DNA from: Eubacterium sp.
Lineage (GTDB): Bacteria; Bacillota; Clostridia; Lachnospirales; Lachnospiraceae
Length of the DNA stretch: 64,000 nucleotides
Reading direction: 5' to 3'
NCBI GenBank assembly: GCA_024696635.1
Contig: JAILGP010000215.1
Coordinates: forward strand, 1 to 64,000
Position numbers and translations under genes: made by a program. Shown piece after piece: positions 16,672 through 26,444 of the stretch (positions are counted from its first letter, which is position 1; every line of letters starts with the position of its first letter). The notes beneath the pieces are model-generated. The model was given only the letters and a program-made list of their open reading frames with translations. It ran no database searches and was not told the DNA's origin.

Positions 16672-18993
16672 ATGATTGATAAAGCCAGACCTACTATAGG
16701 TTTTTTAACGTGTCATCTAGATAATGACTATGCCTTTGAAATAATTAAAGGGGTTGAGTATGCGGCGGAGGAGGCAGATGTTAATCTTATAATCATGCCA
16801 GGCATGTATCTTAATGCTTCTTATAATGATCCCATTAATGCAAAATATGATTATCAGTATAATTCGATTTTTTATTATGCCGGAAAGAAATCTCTGGATG
16901 CTCTTATTGTGTCTATAGGTTCAATTGGCAGTTTTATTTCTGTGGAAGATAAGAAGGCCTTTCTGGATAATTTTGATGTACCTGTACTTACGATAGAGGC
17001 GGAGCTTTCTGGATATCCATTCTTATATACAGAAGGGGCTTCTGGACTTAGAACTGCAGTTGAGCATCTGATAAAAGATCATGGTAAAACTAAGATTGGA
17101 TTTGTTTCCGGTCGTCTGGAAAATGCAGATGCTCTGGAAAGGTTTAATATATATAAGAAGGTTTTAGCAGAGAATGACATTCCTTATGATGAAAAGAAGG
17201 TAGGCTATGGAGATTTCTCTGAATTTACTGAGGATATAGTAGGCAGGATGCTGGATGATAATCCGGATCTGGAAGCCATTGTTTTTGCCAACGATACTAT
17301 GGCTATTGGTGGTTATAAGGCAATTAAAAAGAGGGGGCTTGTAATTGGTAAGGATATATTAGTTACCGGTTATGATAATACGCCTACATCCCTTATGCTG
17401 ACTCCACAGTTAACCACTGTTGATAATAATGTTATGGATCTTGGTTACAATGCTGTATACCAGGCTTTGGAACTTATTAAGACTGGAGAAACTTCTATAT
17501 CACTCCTTCACTCAAAGATGGTAAAAAGACTATCCTGCGGATGTAATCCGTCTTCAGACCATAAGCTTATAGAGATGATGACTAATAAGCTTGATAAGAT
17601 AACAAGTGATGAGCTTTTAAACGATTTTTATAAGCTGTTTATGAGTCATTATGATAATAAGTTTTATTCCAGACAGCTTTTTGAAGCTTTGACACCATAT
17701 TTTAAAATATTTACGGATATTATATATAGTTCAGATTATAAGTCTGATGGGGAATTGAGAGAGGCTACGAATGCTGTAATGGAAAAAACCATTATAGTTC
17801 ATTATTTTTCTCATAGTAAATTTACTTATATTATAAGTCTCTTATCAAGCTTCCTGCTTAATCTTGGCCTTAGTGAAGAAAAACATGAGAAGTTGGAAAG
17901 TGCTTTTAACACAGTTTTATCCTATTTGTCTTTCTATCTTTCTACAGAATATATGATGGAGGTTAAGGCTAATAAGGAAAGTGTATGGCAGTCCATGCGT
18001 TTAACAAGAGATACACTTCTTACTGCAACGGATGATGAAAGATGTTACAAGCTGATAGCTGAGAATTTGTATAATTCAAGTGGATTCCAGTCTGCTTATG
18101 TATATCTTTATGATGAGCTTCCGACACTTCTTAATGATGGAATGTGGAGGGTTCCAAAGTATGTTATGCTTCAGGCTTATTGCAAGGATGGTAAGGCCGG
18201 TGTTCTGGATGAGGGGGATCGTATCCTTCCTTCTTATATGATATTTAATCATAAGTACACACCAAATGAGCGCCGTCATACTATGGTCCTTACGCCGCTT
18301 TTTACAAATGAGGCTCAGCACGGATTACTTCTTTGTGAGACTGTTATTTCCAATTTCAGCAAGGTTTATACTACATCGCTTCAGCTGGCTACATCTCTTA
18401 AGTTTATAATACTTATGAAACAGGAGATGGCTATTCAGAACAGACTTGAGCAGACCATGAATGAAATAAGGGATAAAAATGATCAGTTAAATGCTATATC
18501 TGTCACAGATGAATTAACAGGTCTTTATAACAGGCGTGGATTCTTTGAGGCGGTGGATCAGCTTCTGACCAATGCAAGCTACAATGGTAAAACTGGTCTT
18601 ATAGGTTATATTGATATGGATAATCTTAAGCAGGTAAATGACAGATATGGTCATAAGGATGGTGACTTTGCTCTTACCAGTATTGCTAATACCCTTAGAA
18701 AGAGTTTTCCAAAGGGAAGCATTATGGCGAGAATAGGTGGAGATGAATTTGCTGTTTTTGTTCCAGATCTGGATACAGATGCTTCTAATAATATTATAAA
18801 TAGTATGGCTTATTATCAGGAAAGGCTTAATGAACAGGATGGTAAACCTTATTTTATAGAATTCAGTTATGGCTTTCAGAATATTGAGATTTCGGACCAG
18901 GTTGATATAGAAACAGAGATGATGTATGCAGATGAAAAGCTTTATCTGGATAAAAAGAATAAACGTAAGGATGTTGATAAGAAGGCAAATTAA
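16672..18993 (+). CDS. Soluble diguanylate cyclase with a LacI-type ligand-binding domain
   Basis: The first 290 residues form a periplasmic-binding-protein-like fold of the LacI/GalR type (PTIGFLTCHLDNDYAFEIIK, VFANDTMAIGGYKAIKKRGL, DILVTGYDNTPTSLMLTP) but lack the HTH, a signal peptide or any membrane segment. A helical region and a GAF-like part (about 450-590) follow, then a coiled-coil linker and a GGDEF domain from about 611 (VTDELTGLYNRRGFF) with an intact GGDEF at 689-693. No RxxD inhibitory site is visible before GGDEF. It should therefore make cyclic di-GMP in the cytosol in response to a small molecule, probably a sugar. It stands before a sugar ABC importer operon. The ligand is unknown. 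Confidence 0.88.
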   Translation: MIDKARPTIGFLTCHLDNDYAFEIIKGVEYAAEEADVNLIIMPGMYLNASYNDPINAKYDYQYNSIFYYAGKKSLDALIVSIGSIGSFISVEDKKAFLDNFDVPVLTIEAELSGYPFLYTEGASGLRTAVEHLIKDHGKTKIGFVSGRLENADALERFNIYKKVLAENDIPYDEKKVGYGDFSEFTEDIVGRMLDDNPDLEAIVFANDTMAIGGYKAIKKRGLVIGKDILVTGYDNTPTSLMLTPQLTTVDNNVMDLGYNAVYQALELIKTGETSISLLHSKMVKRLSCGCNPSSDHKLIEMMTNKLDKITSDELLNDFYKLFMSHYDNKFYSRQLFEALTPYFKIFTDIIYSSDYKSDGELREATNAVMEKTIIVHYFSHSKFTYIISLLSSFLLNLGLSEEKHEKLESAFNTVLSYLSFYLSTEYMMEVKANKESVWQSMRLTRDTLLTATDDERCYKLIAENLYNSSGFQSAYVYLYDELPTLLNDGMWRVPKYVMLQAYCKDGKAGVLDEGDRILPSYMIFNHKYTPNERRHTMVLTPLFTNEAQHGLLLCETVISNFSKVYTTSLQLATSLKFIILMKQEMAIQNRLEQTMNEIRDKNDQLNAISVTDELTGLYNRRGFFEAVDQLLTNASYNGKTGLIGYIDMDNLKQVNDRYGHKDGDFALTSIANTLRKSFPKGSIMARIGGDEFAVFVPDLDTDASNNIINSMAYYQERLNEQDGKPYFIEFSYGFQNIEISDQVDIETEMMYADEKLYLDKKNKRKDVDKKAN

Positions 18994-19055
18994 AGAACTG
19001 TCTTTAGAATGATTTTATTTAGTATTTTATTTGATACAAAAATGATATTTTATGA

Positions 19056-19084
19056 TTGCTTTTTTGATGGTTCCATCTTATAGA
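19056..19084 (+). promoter_or_regulatory. Promoter of the sugar importer operon
   Basis: TTGCTT at 19056-19061, a 17-bp spacer and TATAGA at 19079-19084, some 60 bases before the solute-binding protein gene. Confidence 0.5.
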
Positions 19085-19145
19085 ATGTCGCGTAGCATAA
19101 AAGCAAAATAAAAGAAAATTTATAGAGAAGAGGTTTAATTTAAAA

Positions 19146-21476
19146 ATGACTAGATTTAAAAGTGTTGGGTTAAAATTTCTAAAAAAAGTATTTTGTGTAA
19201 CTATGGCGGCTACATTTGTACTTGGAACTACGGCGTGTGGAAAGAAAGAGGAAACTACGACTTCTATGGCTGAAACGGCAAAACAGTCGGTTAATTATGT
19301 TTTTGCTATCAGTGATGAGGGGAGTATTAGTGGAATAGAAGGTAATTTATACTCGGCCACGGCATACGGAGACAGGGTTTGTTTCTATACTGAAGAATAT
19401 ATTACTAATGAAAACGCGGCATCTTCGGGAGATGCGTCCAGCGAGGAGGATTATTATGTTCCTGAGCAGATGGTGTGTAAAATATATGATGCTTCAATAG
19501 ATGGAGGACAGGCTGAGGTTATTGCAGAGCCTGAGATAGAGGCTGGGGATTATATAAAGGATGTATTGATAAATAAAAATGGATTTTGTGGATATGTAGT
19601 TTCCAGATATACAGAGGAAGAAGCTTCGAATGAGCAAATCTGTTTTTATAAGGATGGTGGATTTAGTGATCCTGTTATTATACGTGATCACATAAGTATT
19701 GGTCCTGATATGTATCTTTCCAAAGTATTGATAGATGATAATGATAATATATGCTTGGTTTTTGATACAAGTGTTTATGTTTTGGATAAAGATATGAAAC
19801 AGATTTGTGAGTATAAAACAGAAGGCTATATTGATACGTGTGCTGTTGATAAGGATGGAAATATGGTTCTGGTTATATCCAGCTCGGATGGCAGTGAAGG
19901 AACAAAACTATTAACATATGATTCTGGTCAGAATAAATTTGCAAATGAACATTCTATTGGTCTTAGTAATATTTATGGTTATAATACTCTTATGCGTGGA
20001 AGCGGAGATTTTGATTTATACATCAATATATCTAATAAGCTTTATGGATATAAGTATTCTGATCAGTCCATAACGGAGATTGCAGATTTTGTTGCATCTG
20101 ACATTGATGCAGATGCGCTGAATGGTGTTGTTCCTATTTCTACTGAAGCTTTTTTGGTTGGATCTTCTGATTATAATGGTAATTCTTCATTAGATAGATA
20201 CATTAAGGTTGATCCGGATACTATTAAAGATAAAAAGATACTTACTTTAATGTCTCCATACTTGGATTCTTATACTAAGAACTCGGTTTTGGAGTTTAAT
20301 AAGACTCATTCTGATGTAAGAATAAATATTATTTCCTATGATGAGGAGGAAGATCCTTTAGCTAAGATGAGTGCAGACATAGCTGCAGGAAATCTTCCTG
20401 ATATATATGACTTATCTATGGGCTCTGTTGGTGGCATGTCTGTTGAACAGTGTATAGCTAAAGGAATGTTTGAGGACCTGACACCTTATATGGAGTCTGA
20501 TTCAGAAATTAGTGAGGATGTTATACTTCCTAATGTTCTTAATGCTCTTAAGGTAGATGGGAAATTATATAGGACGGCTTCTTCATTTACGGTTATGTCC
20601 CTTATGGCAAGAAAATCTGAAGTTGGAGAAGAACCTGGCTGGACATTTTCAGAAATGAAGGATTATGTGGATTCAAAGGGTGAAGATGTAAGGTTATTTG
20701 AAACTACCAATAAGTCAGAGAATCTGGATTATTTCATATATGGAGGCTTAGGGGATTTTGTTGACTGGTCAAATGGCACTTGTTCATTTGATTCTCCTGA
20801 ATTCAAGGATCTTCTTCAGATTTGTAATCGTGGTACCAATGATGAAACTGATTATTCTGATTATGAGGAAAATTCAGTTCCAAATTTAGTGAGAAATAAA
20901 CAGCTTCTTTTTATTCAGGGAGGTATTAATCCTGAAGATTATAAAATGTATAAGGCTTTATATGAAGATGACATATGCTATAAGGGATATCCTAATAAAA
21001 ATAAAAAGGGATCCTTTATAAATACTAATGGAGGTCTTGCTATTTCTTCAAAGACTGAGTATAAGGATGAGGCATGGCAATTTGTAAGAACTCTTTTTAC
21101 GGAAGAGTATCAGAGCAAAAATTATGTAGATTATTATTCTATTCCGACTAGAAAAGATGTTTATGAAGAGTATATTAAACTTATACAAAATACAGAAGAA
21201 AATGCTAAGGATAAATACGGGAATGATATGTATCCTATTAATGGTACATTTAGCTGGTATGATCTGGAGATAACACTTGAACCCTTTAATGATAGTGAAA
21301 CAGAGGATTTTAGAAAGCTTATAGAATCAGCTGATGAACTATGGGTTTATGATACAGGTATTGCCGAAATTATACGCGAGGAGGCTCTTTCTTATTTCCA
21401 GGGAGATAAATCTGTAGACGAAGTGGCTTCAATTATTCAAAACAGAGTAAATACATATATCAATGAGAATAAATAA
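19146..21476 (+). CDS. Oversized extracellular solute-binding lipoprotein (family 1 type, with extra N-terminal domain)
   Basis: A lipoprotein signal (FVLGTTACGKKEE, lipid Cys near residue 32) is followed by about 340 residues of beta-rich, propeller-like sequence with short repeats such as LIDDNDNICLVFDTSVYVLD and AVDKDGNMVLVISSSDG. The C-terminal part (about 370-776) is a family 1 solute-binding domain (NSVLEFNKTHSDVRINIISY, AGNLPDIYDLSMG, NTNGGLAISSKTEYKDEAWQ). Such proteins deliver oligosaccharides to MalFG-type permeases, which follow directly. At 776 residues it is nearly twice the usual length; the extra domain may help capture or hold polysaccharide chains (inference). Confidence 0.87.
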   Translation: MTRFKSVGLKFLKKVFCVTMAATFVLGTTACGKKEETTTSMAETAKQSVNYVFAISDEGSISGIEGNLYSATAYGDRVCFYTEEYITNENAASSGDASSEEDYYVPEQMVCKIYDASIDGGQAEVIAEPEIEAGDYIKDVLINKNGFCGYVVSRYTEEEASNEQICFYKDGGFSDPVIIRDHISIGPDMYLSKVLIDDNDNICLVFDTSVYVLDKDMKQICEYKTEGYIDTCAVDKDGNMVLVISSSDGSEGTKLLTYDSGQNKFANEHSIGLSNIYGYNTLMRGSGDFDLYINISNKLYGYKYSDQSITEIADFVASDIDADALNGVVPISTEAFLVGSSDYNGNSSLDRYIKVDPDTIKDKKILTLMSPYLDSYTKNSVLEFNKTHSDVRINIISYDEEEDPLAKMSADIAAGNLPDIYDLSMGSVGGMSVEQCIAKGMFEDLTPYMESDSEISEDVILPNVLNALKVDGKLYRTASSFTVMSLMARKSEVGEEPGWTFSEMKDYVDSKGEDVRLFETTNKSENLDYFIYGGLGDFVDWSNGTCSFDSPEFKDLLQICNRGTNDETDYSDYEENSVPNLVRNKQLLFIQGGINPEDYKMYKALYEDDICYKGYPNKNKKGSFINTNGGLAISSKTEYKDEAWQFVRTLFTEEYQSKNYVDYYSIPTRKDVYEEYIKLIQNTEENAKDKYGNDMYPINGTFSWYDLEITLEPFNDSETEDFRKLIESADELWVYDTGIAEIIREEALSYFQGDKSVDEVASIIQNRVNTYINENK

Positions 21477-21479
21477 AAA

Positions 21480-22439
21480 ATGATTAGTAAAGCAAAAAAA
21501 GAAAGTAAAAAATTAAAAAAAGAGAATATTAGAATTCTAGATAATGAGGGTAATGAGATAATCTATAAGAAAAAGCATGAGACATGGAGGGAGAGATGCA
21601 CTGCATCTCTCTTCCTGGGCCCAAGCCTGATTGGAGTTTTGATTTTCTTCATAATCCCTTTTTTTGTTGTTATTTTTTACGCCAATACTGAGAGCGTTAT
21701 AGATAAAAGCTTTGTTGGTCTAAAGAATTTCCAAAATGTATTTAATAATTCTGCCTTTCGCACAGCCTCAAAGAATACTGCTATGTTTTCTCTTATAACA
21801 GTTCCGCTGGCTATTATTCTTTCCATGAGCATGGCTCTTATACTGGATGAGGAAATTCCTGCAAAGTCGTATTTCAGAACTTTTTTCCTGAGTCCTCTTA
21901 TGGTTCCAGTAGCGTCGGTTGTGTTGATCTGGCAGGTTTTATTTGATTATCATGGAGTTGTAAATCAGATTTTAAATGTTTTCGGAGGGGGGAATATAGA
22001 CTGGTTTAAGTCGAGCTATAGTCAGATAGTTGTAGTTATACTATTTCTATGGAAGAATCTTGGATATAATATGATTCTTTTTATGTCGGCTCTTTCGGCT
22101 ATCCCCAGGGATGTTATTGAGGTTTCATATCTGGATGGTGCATCAAGATTTAAACAGTTCTGGTATATAAAACTCAGATATATAACTCCTACTATTTTCT
22201 TTGTGGGAATTATGTCCCTTATTAATTCTTTTAAGGTGTTCAGAGAGGTTTATCTTCTTACAGGAGATTATCCATATGATTCCCTTTATATGTTGCAGCA
22301 TTTTATGAATAATACCTTCCGTTCGCTGGATTATCAGAAGCTTTCGGCAGCGGCTATCATTATGTGTGTAGTTATGATTATTATCATAGGTATACTATTT
22401 ATATTCGAGGACAAGGTGGGAAAAGATGTCGAAGGATAA
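21480..22439 (+). CDS. Sugar ABC transporter permease (MalF/LacF-like)
   Basis: Membrane subunit of a carbohydrate importer (CUT1 type). Six membrane segments begin at about residue 42 after a charged Lys-rich start, and the cytosolic EAA-type loop is IEVSYLDGASRFKQFWYIKL (about residues 210-235), which contacts the ATPase. The gene starts four bases after the solute-binding protein stop and overlaps the next permease by 14 bases. No ATPase gene is in this operon, so a shared MsmX-like ATPase encoded elsewhere is expected. Confidence 0.9.
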   Translation: MISKAKKESKKLKKENIRILDNEGNEIIYKKKHETWRERCTASLFLGPSLIGVLIFFIIPFFVVIFYANTESVIDKSFVGLKNFQNVFNNSAFRTASKNTAMFSLITVPLAIILSMSMALILDEEIPAKSYFRTFFLSPLMVPVASVVLIWQVLFDYHGVVNQILNVFGGGNIDWFKSSYSQIVVVILFLWKNLGYNMILFMSALSAIPRDVIEVSYLDGASRFKQFWYIKLRYITPTIFFVGIMSLINSFKVFREVYLLTGDYPYDSLYMLQHFMNNTFRSLDYQKLSAAAIIMCVVMIIIIGILFIFEDKVGKDVEG

Positions 22440-23496
22440 TATGAAATACATAATTGATGAAGAGGAAGAAAGAGAACGCCTGGAGGAAGAAGAGCAAAAA
22501 CAAGAAGAAGAAAATGAAAAGAAAAAGGGAAAAAGGATACTTAAAATAGGTGGTTTTACCTTTAAATCAGAAAGGAAAAATCGTAGAAAAGGGAAGATTT
22601 CACTGGGCAGAAAAATCCTTCTTACAGTAATAGCAGCCTTTTTTGCAATATCCTTTCTTCTTCCAACAATACTTACATTTGCTAATTCTTTTATGTCAGA
22701 ACAGGAAATCAGTTCTAATTATGGAATAATATTTAATGATTATTCCAATAAGGCTTCCTATAGTGATGAAGAAAGAACAACCACATATAGGTCTGAAACA
22801 GTTAATCTAAAGCTTATTCCAGATAAGGTTGTTTTTTCTCAGTATGAAACGGTGCTGTTTAAGAGTCCGGATTATCTTATGAAGTTCTGGAATTCTGTAT
22901 TCCTTACATTTCCTATAATGATTTTTCAGATAGCAATTGCTCTTGGGGCAGCCTACTCTTTTGCAAGATTCAGGGGAAAGGTTAGAGAAATAATTTTCTT
23001 CTTATATCTGATACTTATGCTTATGCCATATCAGGTAACGCTTGTTCCGAATTACCTGGTTTCAGATTATTTGGGCTTGCTTGATACCAGGTGGTCTATA
23101 ATACTTCCTGGAATATTTGCCCCATTTTCAGTTTACCTGCTTACTAAGTATATGAGGCGTATACCAGAGTCTCTTATCGAAGCTGCAAAGCTTGATGGCG
23201 CTAATGAATGGAATATTTTTTGGAAAGTTGCTATTCCTATTTGCAAGGGACCTATAGTCTCGGTTGCGATTCTTGTGTTTATAGATTATTGGAATATGGT
23301 TGAACAGCCAATTATTATGCTTAGTGATTCGGCTTATCATCCATTATCTGTTTTCCTTTCTCAAATAAATAATGGTGAGATAGGACTTGCCTTTGCGGTT
23401 GCTACTATATATATGGTTCCACCTATTCTTATATTCCTCTATGGAGAAGAATATCTTGTGGATGGAATTGCATATTCAGGTTCTGTAAAGGGTTGA
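22426..23496 (+). CDS. Sugar ABC transporter permease (MalG-like)
   Basis: Second CUT1 membrane subunit. It has an unusually long, very charged cytosolic start (residues about 1-65, rich in Glu and Lys) before the first membrane segment; typical MalG proteins lack this. An extracytosolic loop of about 65 residues and the remaining membrane segments follow. The EAA loop is LIEAAKLDGANEWNIFWKVA with IPICKGPI. It overlaps the MalF-like gene by 14 bases and pairs with it. Confidence 0.9.
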   Translation: MSKDNMKYIIDEEEERERLEEEEQKQEEENEKKKGKRILKIGGFTFKSERKNRRKGKISLGRKILLTVIAAFFAISFLLPTILTFANSFMSEQEISSNYGIIFNDYSNKASYSDEERTTTYRSETVNLKLIPDKVVFSQYETVLFKSPDYLMKFWNSVFLTFPIMIFQIAIALGAAYSFARFRGKVREIIFFLYLILMLMPYQVTLVPNYLVSDYLGLLDTRWSIILPGIFAPFSVYLLTKYMRRIPESLIEAAKLDGANEWNIFWKVAIPICKGPIVSVAILVFIDYWNMVEQPIIMLSDSAYHPLSVFLSQINNGEIGLAFAVATIYMVPPILIFLYGEEYLVDGIAYSGSVKG

Positions 23497-23542
23497 TTGG
23501 AACTAAAAAGGGTATTTATATAAATTAGGAGGCTTTATATAA

Positions 23543-25051
23543 ATGAATACTAATGAACAAAATGAAGGCTTAAGTGTAAGAAAGAAGATAGTTAAAAGAT
23601 TTTCAGTAATATTTTTTGTTGTATTAATAATTTTAACTTTCTTTTCAAATACTATTATGAATTATTCTCTTCCTGAGGTTTCTACTGAGACTGTGTTTGC
23701 CGGAAGTGTATCCAAGAAGGTTAAATGTCAGGGAGCGGTAGAGGTAAGTAATGATCTTGAGGTGACCGTAAGTGGTAAGAGAGTAGTTAAAGAAATAATG
23801 TTCGAAGAGGGTGATACAGTTGAAGTGGGTGATGTGATCATGACCTTTGAGGAAACTGAGAATACAGAGCTTGCTGAAGCAGAGAAGGAGCTTGAGACTC
23901 TTGAGGATAATTATACAAAACAGACACTTAGAACTACAAAGGATTATACTGACCAGGAGGTTCAGATATCCAATGCCCAGGATGATGTGTCAGATGCTAC
24001 AGATGATTTAAACCAGGCTAGGACAGATGCCGCTAATCTTGAAACTGCTAAGGCTGAAAGGGATGAACTTCAGGCCCAGTATGATGCAAAAAGTGTTGAG
24101 GTTGAGGGGATTCAGACTAAGGTTGATTCCTATGAAAGTTTATCAGATTATTATCAGAATGCAACGGCTACAGATGCTTTAGTTTCGAGTTTAGGAACAG
24201 CTAAGGAGGAGCTTGCAGCTTTAGAGATAAGTCTCGAAGAAAAGAAGACGCTGGTTTCTGAACTTGAAGGTAAGACAACAGTAGAAGCGGCACAGGAAGC
24301 TCTTACAAGTGCTCAACAGAATCTGGCTTCCTTGCAAAGAACACTGGCAGAAACTAAAGAAAATGATTCTATTACAGATCAGACAAATGCTATAGATGAT
24401 GCTAACGCTCTTGAAGAAATAGAGGAACAGAAGGCTAAAATCGAAAAGCTTAAGGCTCAGGATGATTGTAAGGAAATTAAGGCTAAGGAGGCTGGAATTA
24501 TAACAGGAATTACTGTAAAGCCTGGAGATACTATTGAGGCAGAAACTCCTATTGCTAATATACAGCTTACCCAAACAGGATATGAAGTTTCAGCTGTTAT
24601 TAATAAGCAGCAGTCTCGGCTTCTTAAGGTGGGGGATGAGGCTTCGATTGAGAATTTGTGGGGAAGTGAAGCTACAGCTTCTATAAAAAGTATTAAGGCT
24701 GATCCTACCAATCCTAATCAGTCAAGTGTTGTTAAATTCTCAGTTCTGGGTGATGTTCAGGTTGGGGAGACACTTCAGTTTGCTGTTGGTGAGAAAAGTG
24801 GAAAGTATGATACGGTAGTACCCAATAGTGCTGTTAAGGAAGAGTCTGATGGCAAATTCGTATTTGTTGTAAAGGTTAAAGCAACACCTCTTGGAAACAG
24901 ATATGTAACTAAGAAGGTAAAGGTTGAGGTGGTTGCAAGTGATACAGTAAATTCTGCTGTAAGTGGTGATCTTTCTGAATATGATAATATCATAATAAAT
25001 TCATCAAAGCCTTTAGATAATGGACAGCAGGTCAGACTATCTGACAATTAG
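23543..25051 (+). CDS. HlyD/RND-type membrane fusion (adaptor) protein
   Basis: One N-terminal membrane anchor (about residues 18-42) precedes a biotinyl-lipoyl half (VSGKRVVKEIMFEEGDTVEV), a long coiled-coil hairpin (about 110-310) and the matching lipoyl half (KEAGIITGITVKPGDTIEAE), then beta-barrel domains to the end. Such adaptors serve MacB-type ABC exporters in Firmicutes. The next gene encodes a MacB-like extracellular domain, but neither gene is accompanied by an ATPase. The gene lies 47 bases after the sugar permease, with an AGGAGG ribosome site. Substrate unknown. Confidence 0.85.
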   Translation: MNTNEQNEGLSVRKKIVKRFSVIFFVVLIILTFFSNTIMNYSLPEVSTETVFAGSVSKKVKCQGAVEVSNDLEVTVSGKRVVKEIMFEEGDTVEVGDVIMTFEETENTELAEAEKELETLEDNYTKQTLRTTKDYTDQEVQISNAQDDVSDATDDLNQARTDAANLETAKAERDELQAQYDAKSVEVEGIQTKVDSYESLSDYYQNATATDALVSSLGTAKEELAALEISLEEKKTLVSELEGKTTVEAAQEALTSAQQNLASLQRTLAETKENDSITDQTNAIDDANALEEIEEQKAKIEKLKAQDDCKEIKAKEAGIITGITVKPGDTIEAETPIANIQLTQTGYEVSAVINKQQSRLLKVGDEASIENLWGSEATASIKSIKADPTNPNQSSVVKFSVLGDVQVGETLQFAVGEKSGKYDTVVPNSAVKEESDGKFVFVVKVKATPLGNRYVTKKVKVEVVASDTVNSAVSGDLSEYDNIIINSSKPLDNGQQVRLSDN

Positions 25052-25210
25052 AACCAGGGGCATTTGCCCTATAATACATGCTATAAATGAAAATAAAGAA
25101 GATAATTAAAAAGATAATAAAAAAATAATAATTAAATAATTAAAATAAAGCGATAATCGGATGATAATCAGATTGTTAAATGATAAAATAATAACAGCTT
25201 AGGAAGAATC

Positions 25211-26416
25211 ATGGAAAAATTTTTTAATCCTGACAAAAAAATAGTTATTCCGGTTCTGGGGATAAATCTGCTTCTTATACTAATTATAATTGGAATGGTT
25301 TTTGTTAGTTCCAATAGGGTTGAGACTATGTACTCAGAGATGGCAGCAGAACGCTGGGAAAATGATGCTCTTGCTTATTCGGAGGTCAGCCTTTATTATG
25401 AAAATATATCAGGTCTGACGGAAAGTGATATATTTAATATTAGAAATTCTGTGCAGACAAAGCTGGCTGAGGATTCCTTTATTGATGAGGGTAGTGAAAA
25501 CAGGGCTTGGATTGATTCTTATTCTACCCAAACCACTACTACAATCAGAAAGGATTCTACTAATCTTGACGTGGATGTATATCTGGTAGGGGGAGATTTC
25601 TTTAAGATTCATCCCATTCCTCTTAAGGGAGGAAATTATCTTGATATAGAAAATCAGGATTTTAATCAGATAGTTTTGGATGAAAATGTAGCCTGGAATT
25701 TATTTGGTAGTAATAATATAGAAGGAATGAAGGTTTGGATTGGCGAGTCTGTATATACAATCGCTGGAGTTGTAGGCGTGAGTGAAGATAAGGCTGATAT
25801 TCAGGCTTATGGTGAACATGACTGTGTTTACATTCCATTTAAGGCTTATTCTAAAGAGGATAAAGAACTTAAGGCTACAAATTATCAGGCTGTAATTCCT
25901 AATCCTATTAAGAATTATGCGAAGAATATTCTGGCAGAAGCGGCAGGTATACATTTTAAGACAGATGAGGAGTTGAAGAACAGCCGTACTATCCTTAATT
26001 TTGATGATGTTGAATTGGTTGAGAATACTGATAGGTATAGTATCATTTCACTTTTTGGCAAGAGGAATAATCATAAGTATGTGGATATGAGGGTTAATAC
26101 AATACAGTATCCATATTGGGAAAATGTCGCTAAATATAATGAGACTCAAATGCTTAGATGGTTAAATGCAGCTATGATTCTTAGTATAATTCCACTTCTT
26201 TCCCTTGTATATCTTATGATTTGGTTATATAAAAGAAGAAGGTGGGCCTTAAAGCCGGTCCGGTTTGTGACTGGTAAGATATCTGGTGCTATAGAAGAGA
26301 AGAAAATTAAAAAATATGAAGAGAAGGAAAAAAAGAAAGAGGAAGAGGAACTGGAGCTTAGGATGAAGAATAGTAATCCTCAGGTTCAGCAGGGATCAGA
26401 GAATATAAATCCATAG
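25211..26416 (+). CDS. MacB-periplasmic-core-domain protein with two membrane segments
   Basis: An N-terminal membrane segment (about residues 13-33) leads into an extracellular MacB_PCD-like domain (FKIHPIPLKGGNYLDIENQD, IVLDENVAWNLFGSNNIEGM, YTIAGVVGVSEDKADI). A second membrane segment is at about 315-338 (AAMILSIIPLLSLVYLMIWL), followed by a Lys/Glu-rich cytosolic tail. MacB/FtsX permeases normally have four segments, so the last two are missing and the chain looks like a reduced permease. It probably works with the preceding adaptor. About 150 bases of AT-rich sequence with a small GGGC-ATTT-GCCC hairpin separate the two. Confidence 0.75.
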   Translation: MEKFFNPDKKIVIPVLGINLLLILIIIGMVFVSSNRVETMYSEMAAERWENDALAYSEVSLYYENISGLTESDIFNIRNSVQTKLAEDSFIDEGSENRAWIDSYSTQTTTTIRKDSTNLDVDVYLVGGDFFKIHPIPLKGGNYLDIENQDFNQIVLDENVAWNLFGSNNIEGMKVWIGESVYTIAGVVGVSEDKADIQAYGEHDCVYIPFKAYSKEDKELKATNYQAVIPNPIKNYAKNILAEAAGIHFKTDEELKNSRTILNFDDVELVENTDRYSIISLFGKRNNHKYVDMRVNTIQYPYWENVAKYNETQMLRWLNAAMILSIIPLLSLVYLMIWLYKRRRWALKPVRFVTGKISGAIEEKKIKKYEEKEKKKEEEELELRMKNSNPQVQQGSENINP

Positions 26417-26444
26417 ATTGTGATTTATTTGGAGGTGACTGCCG

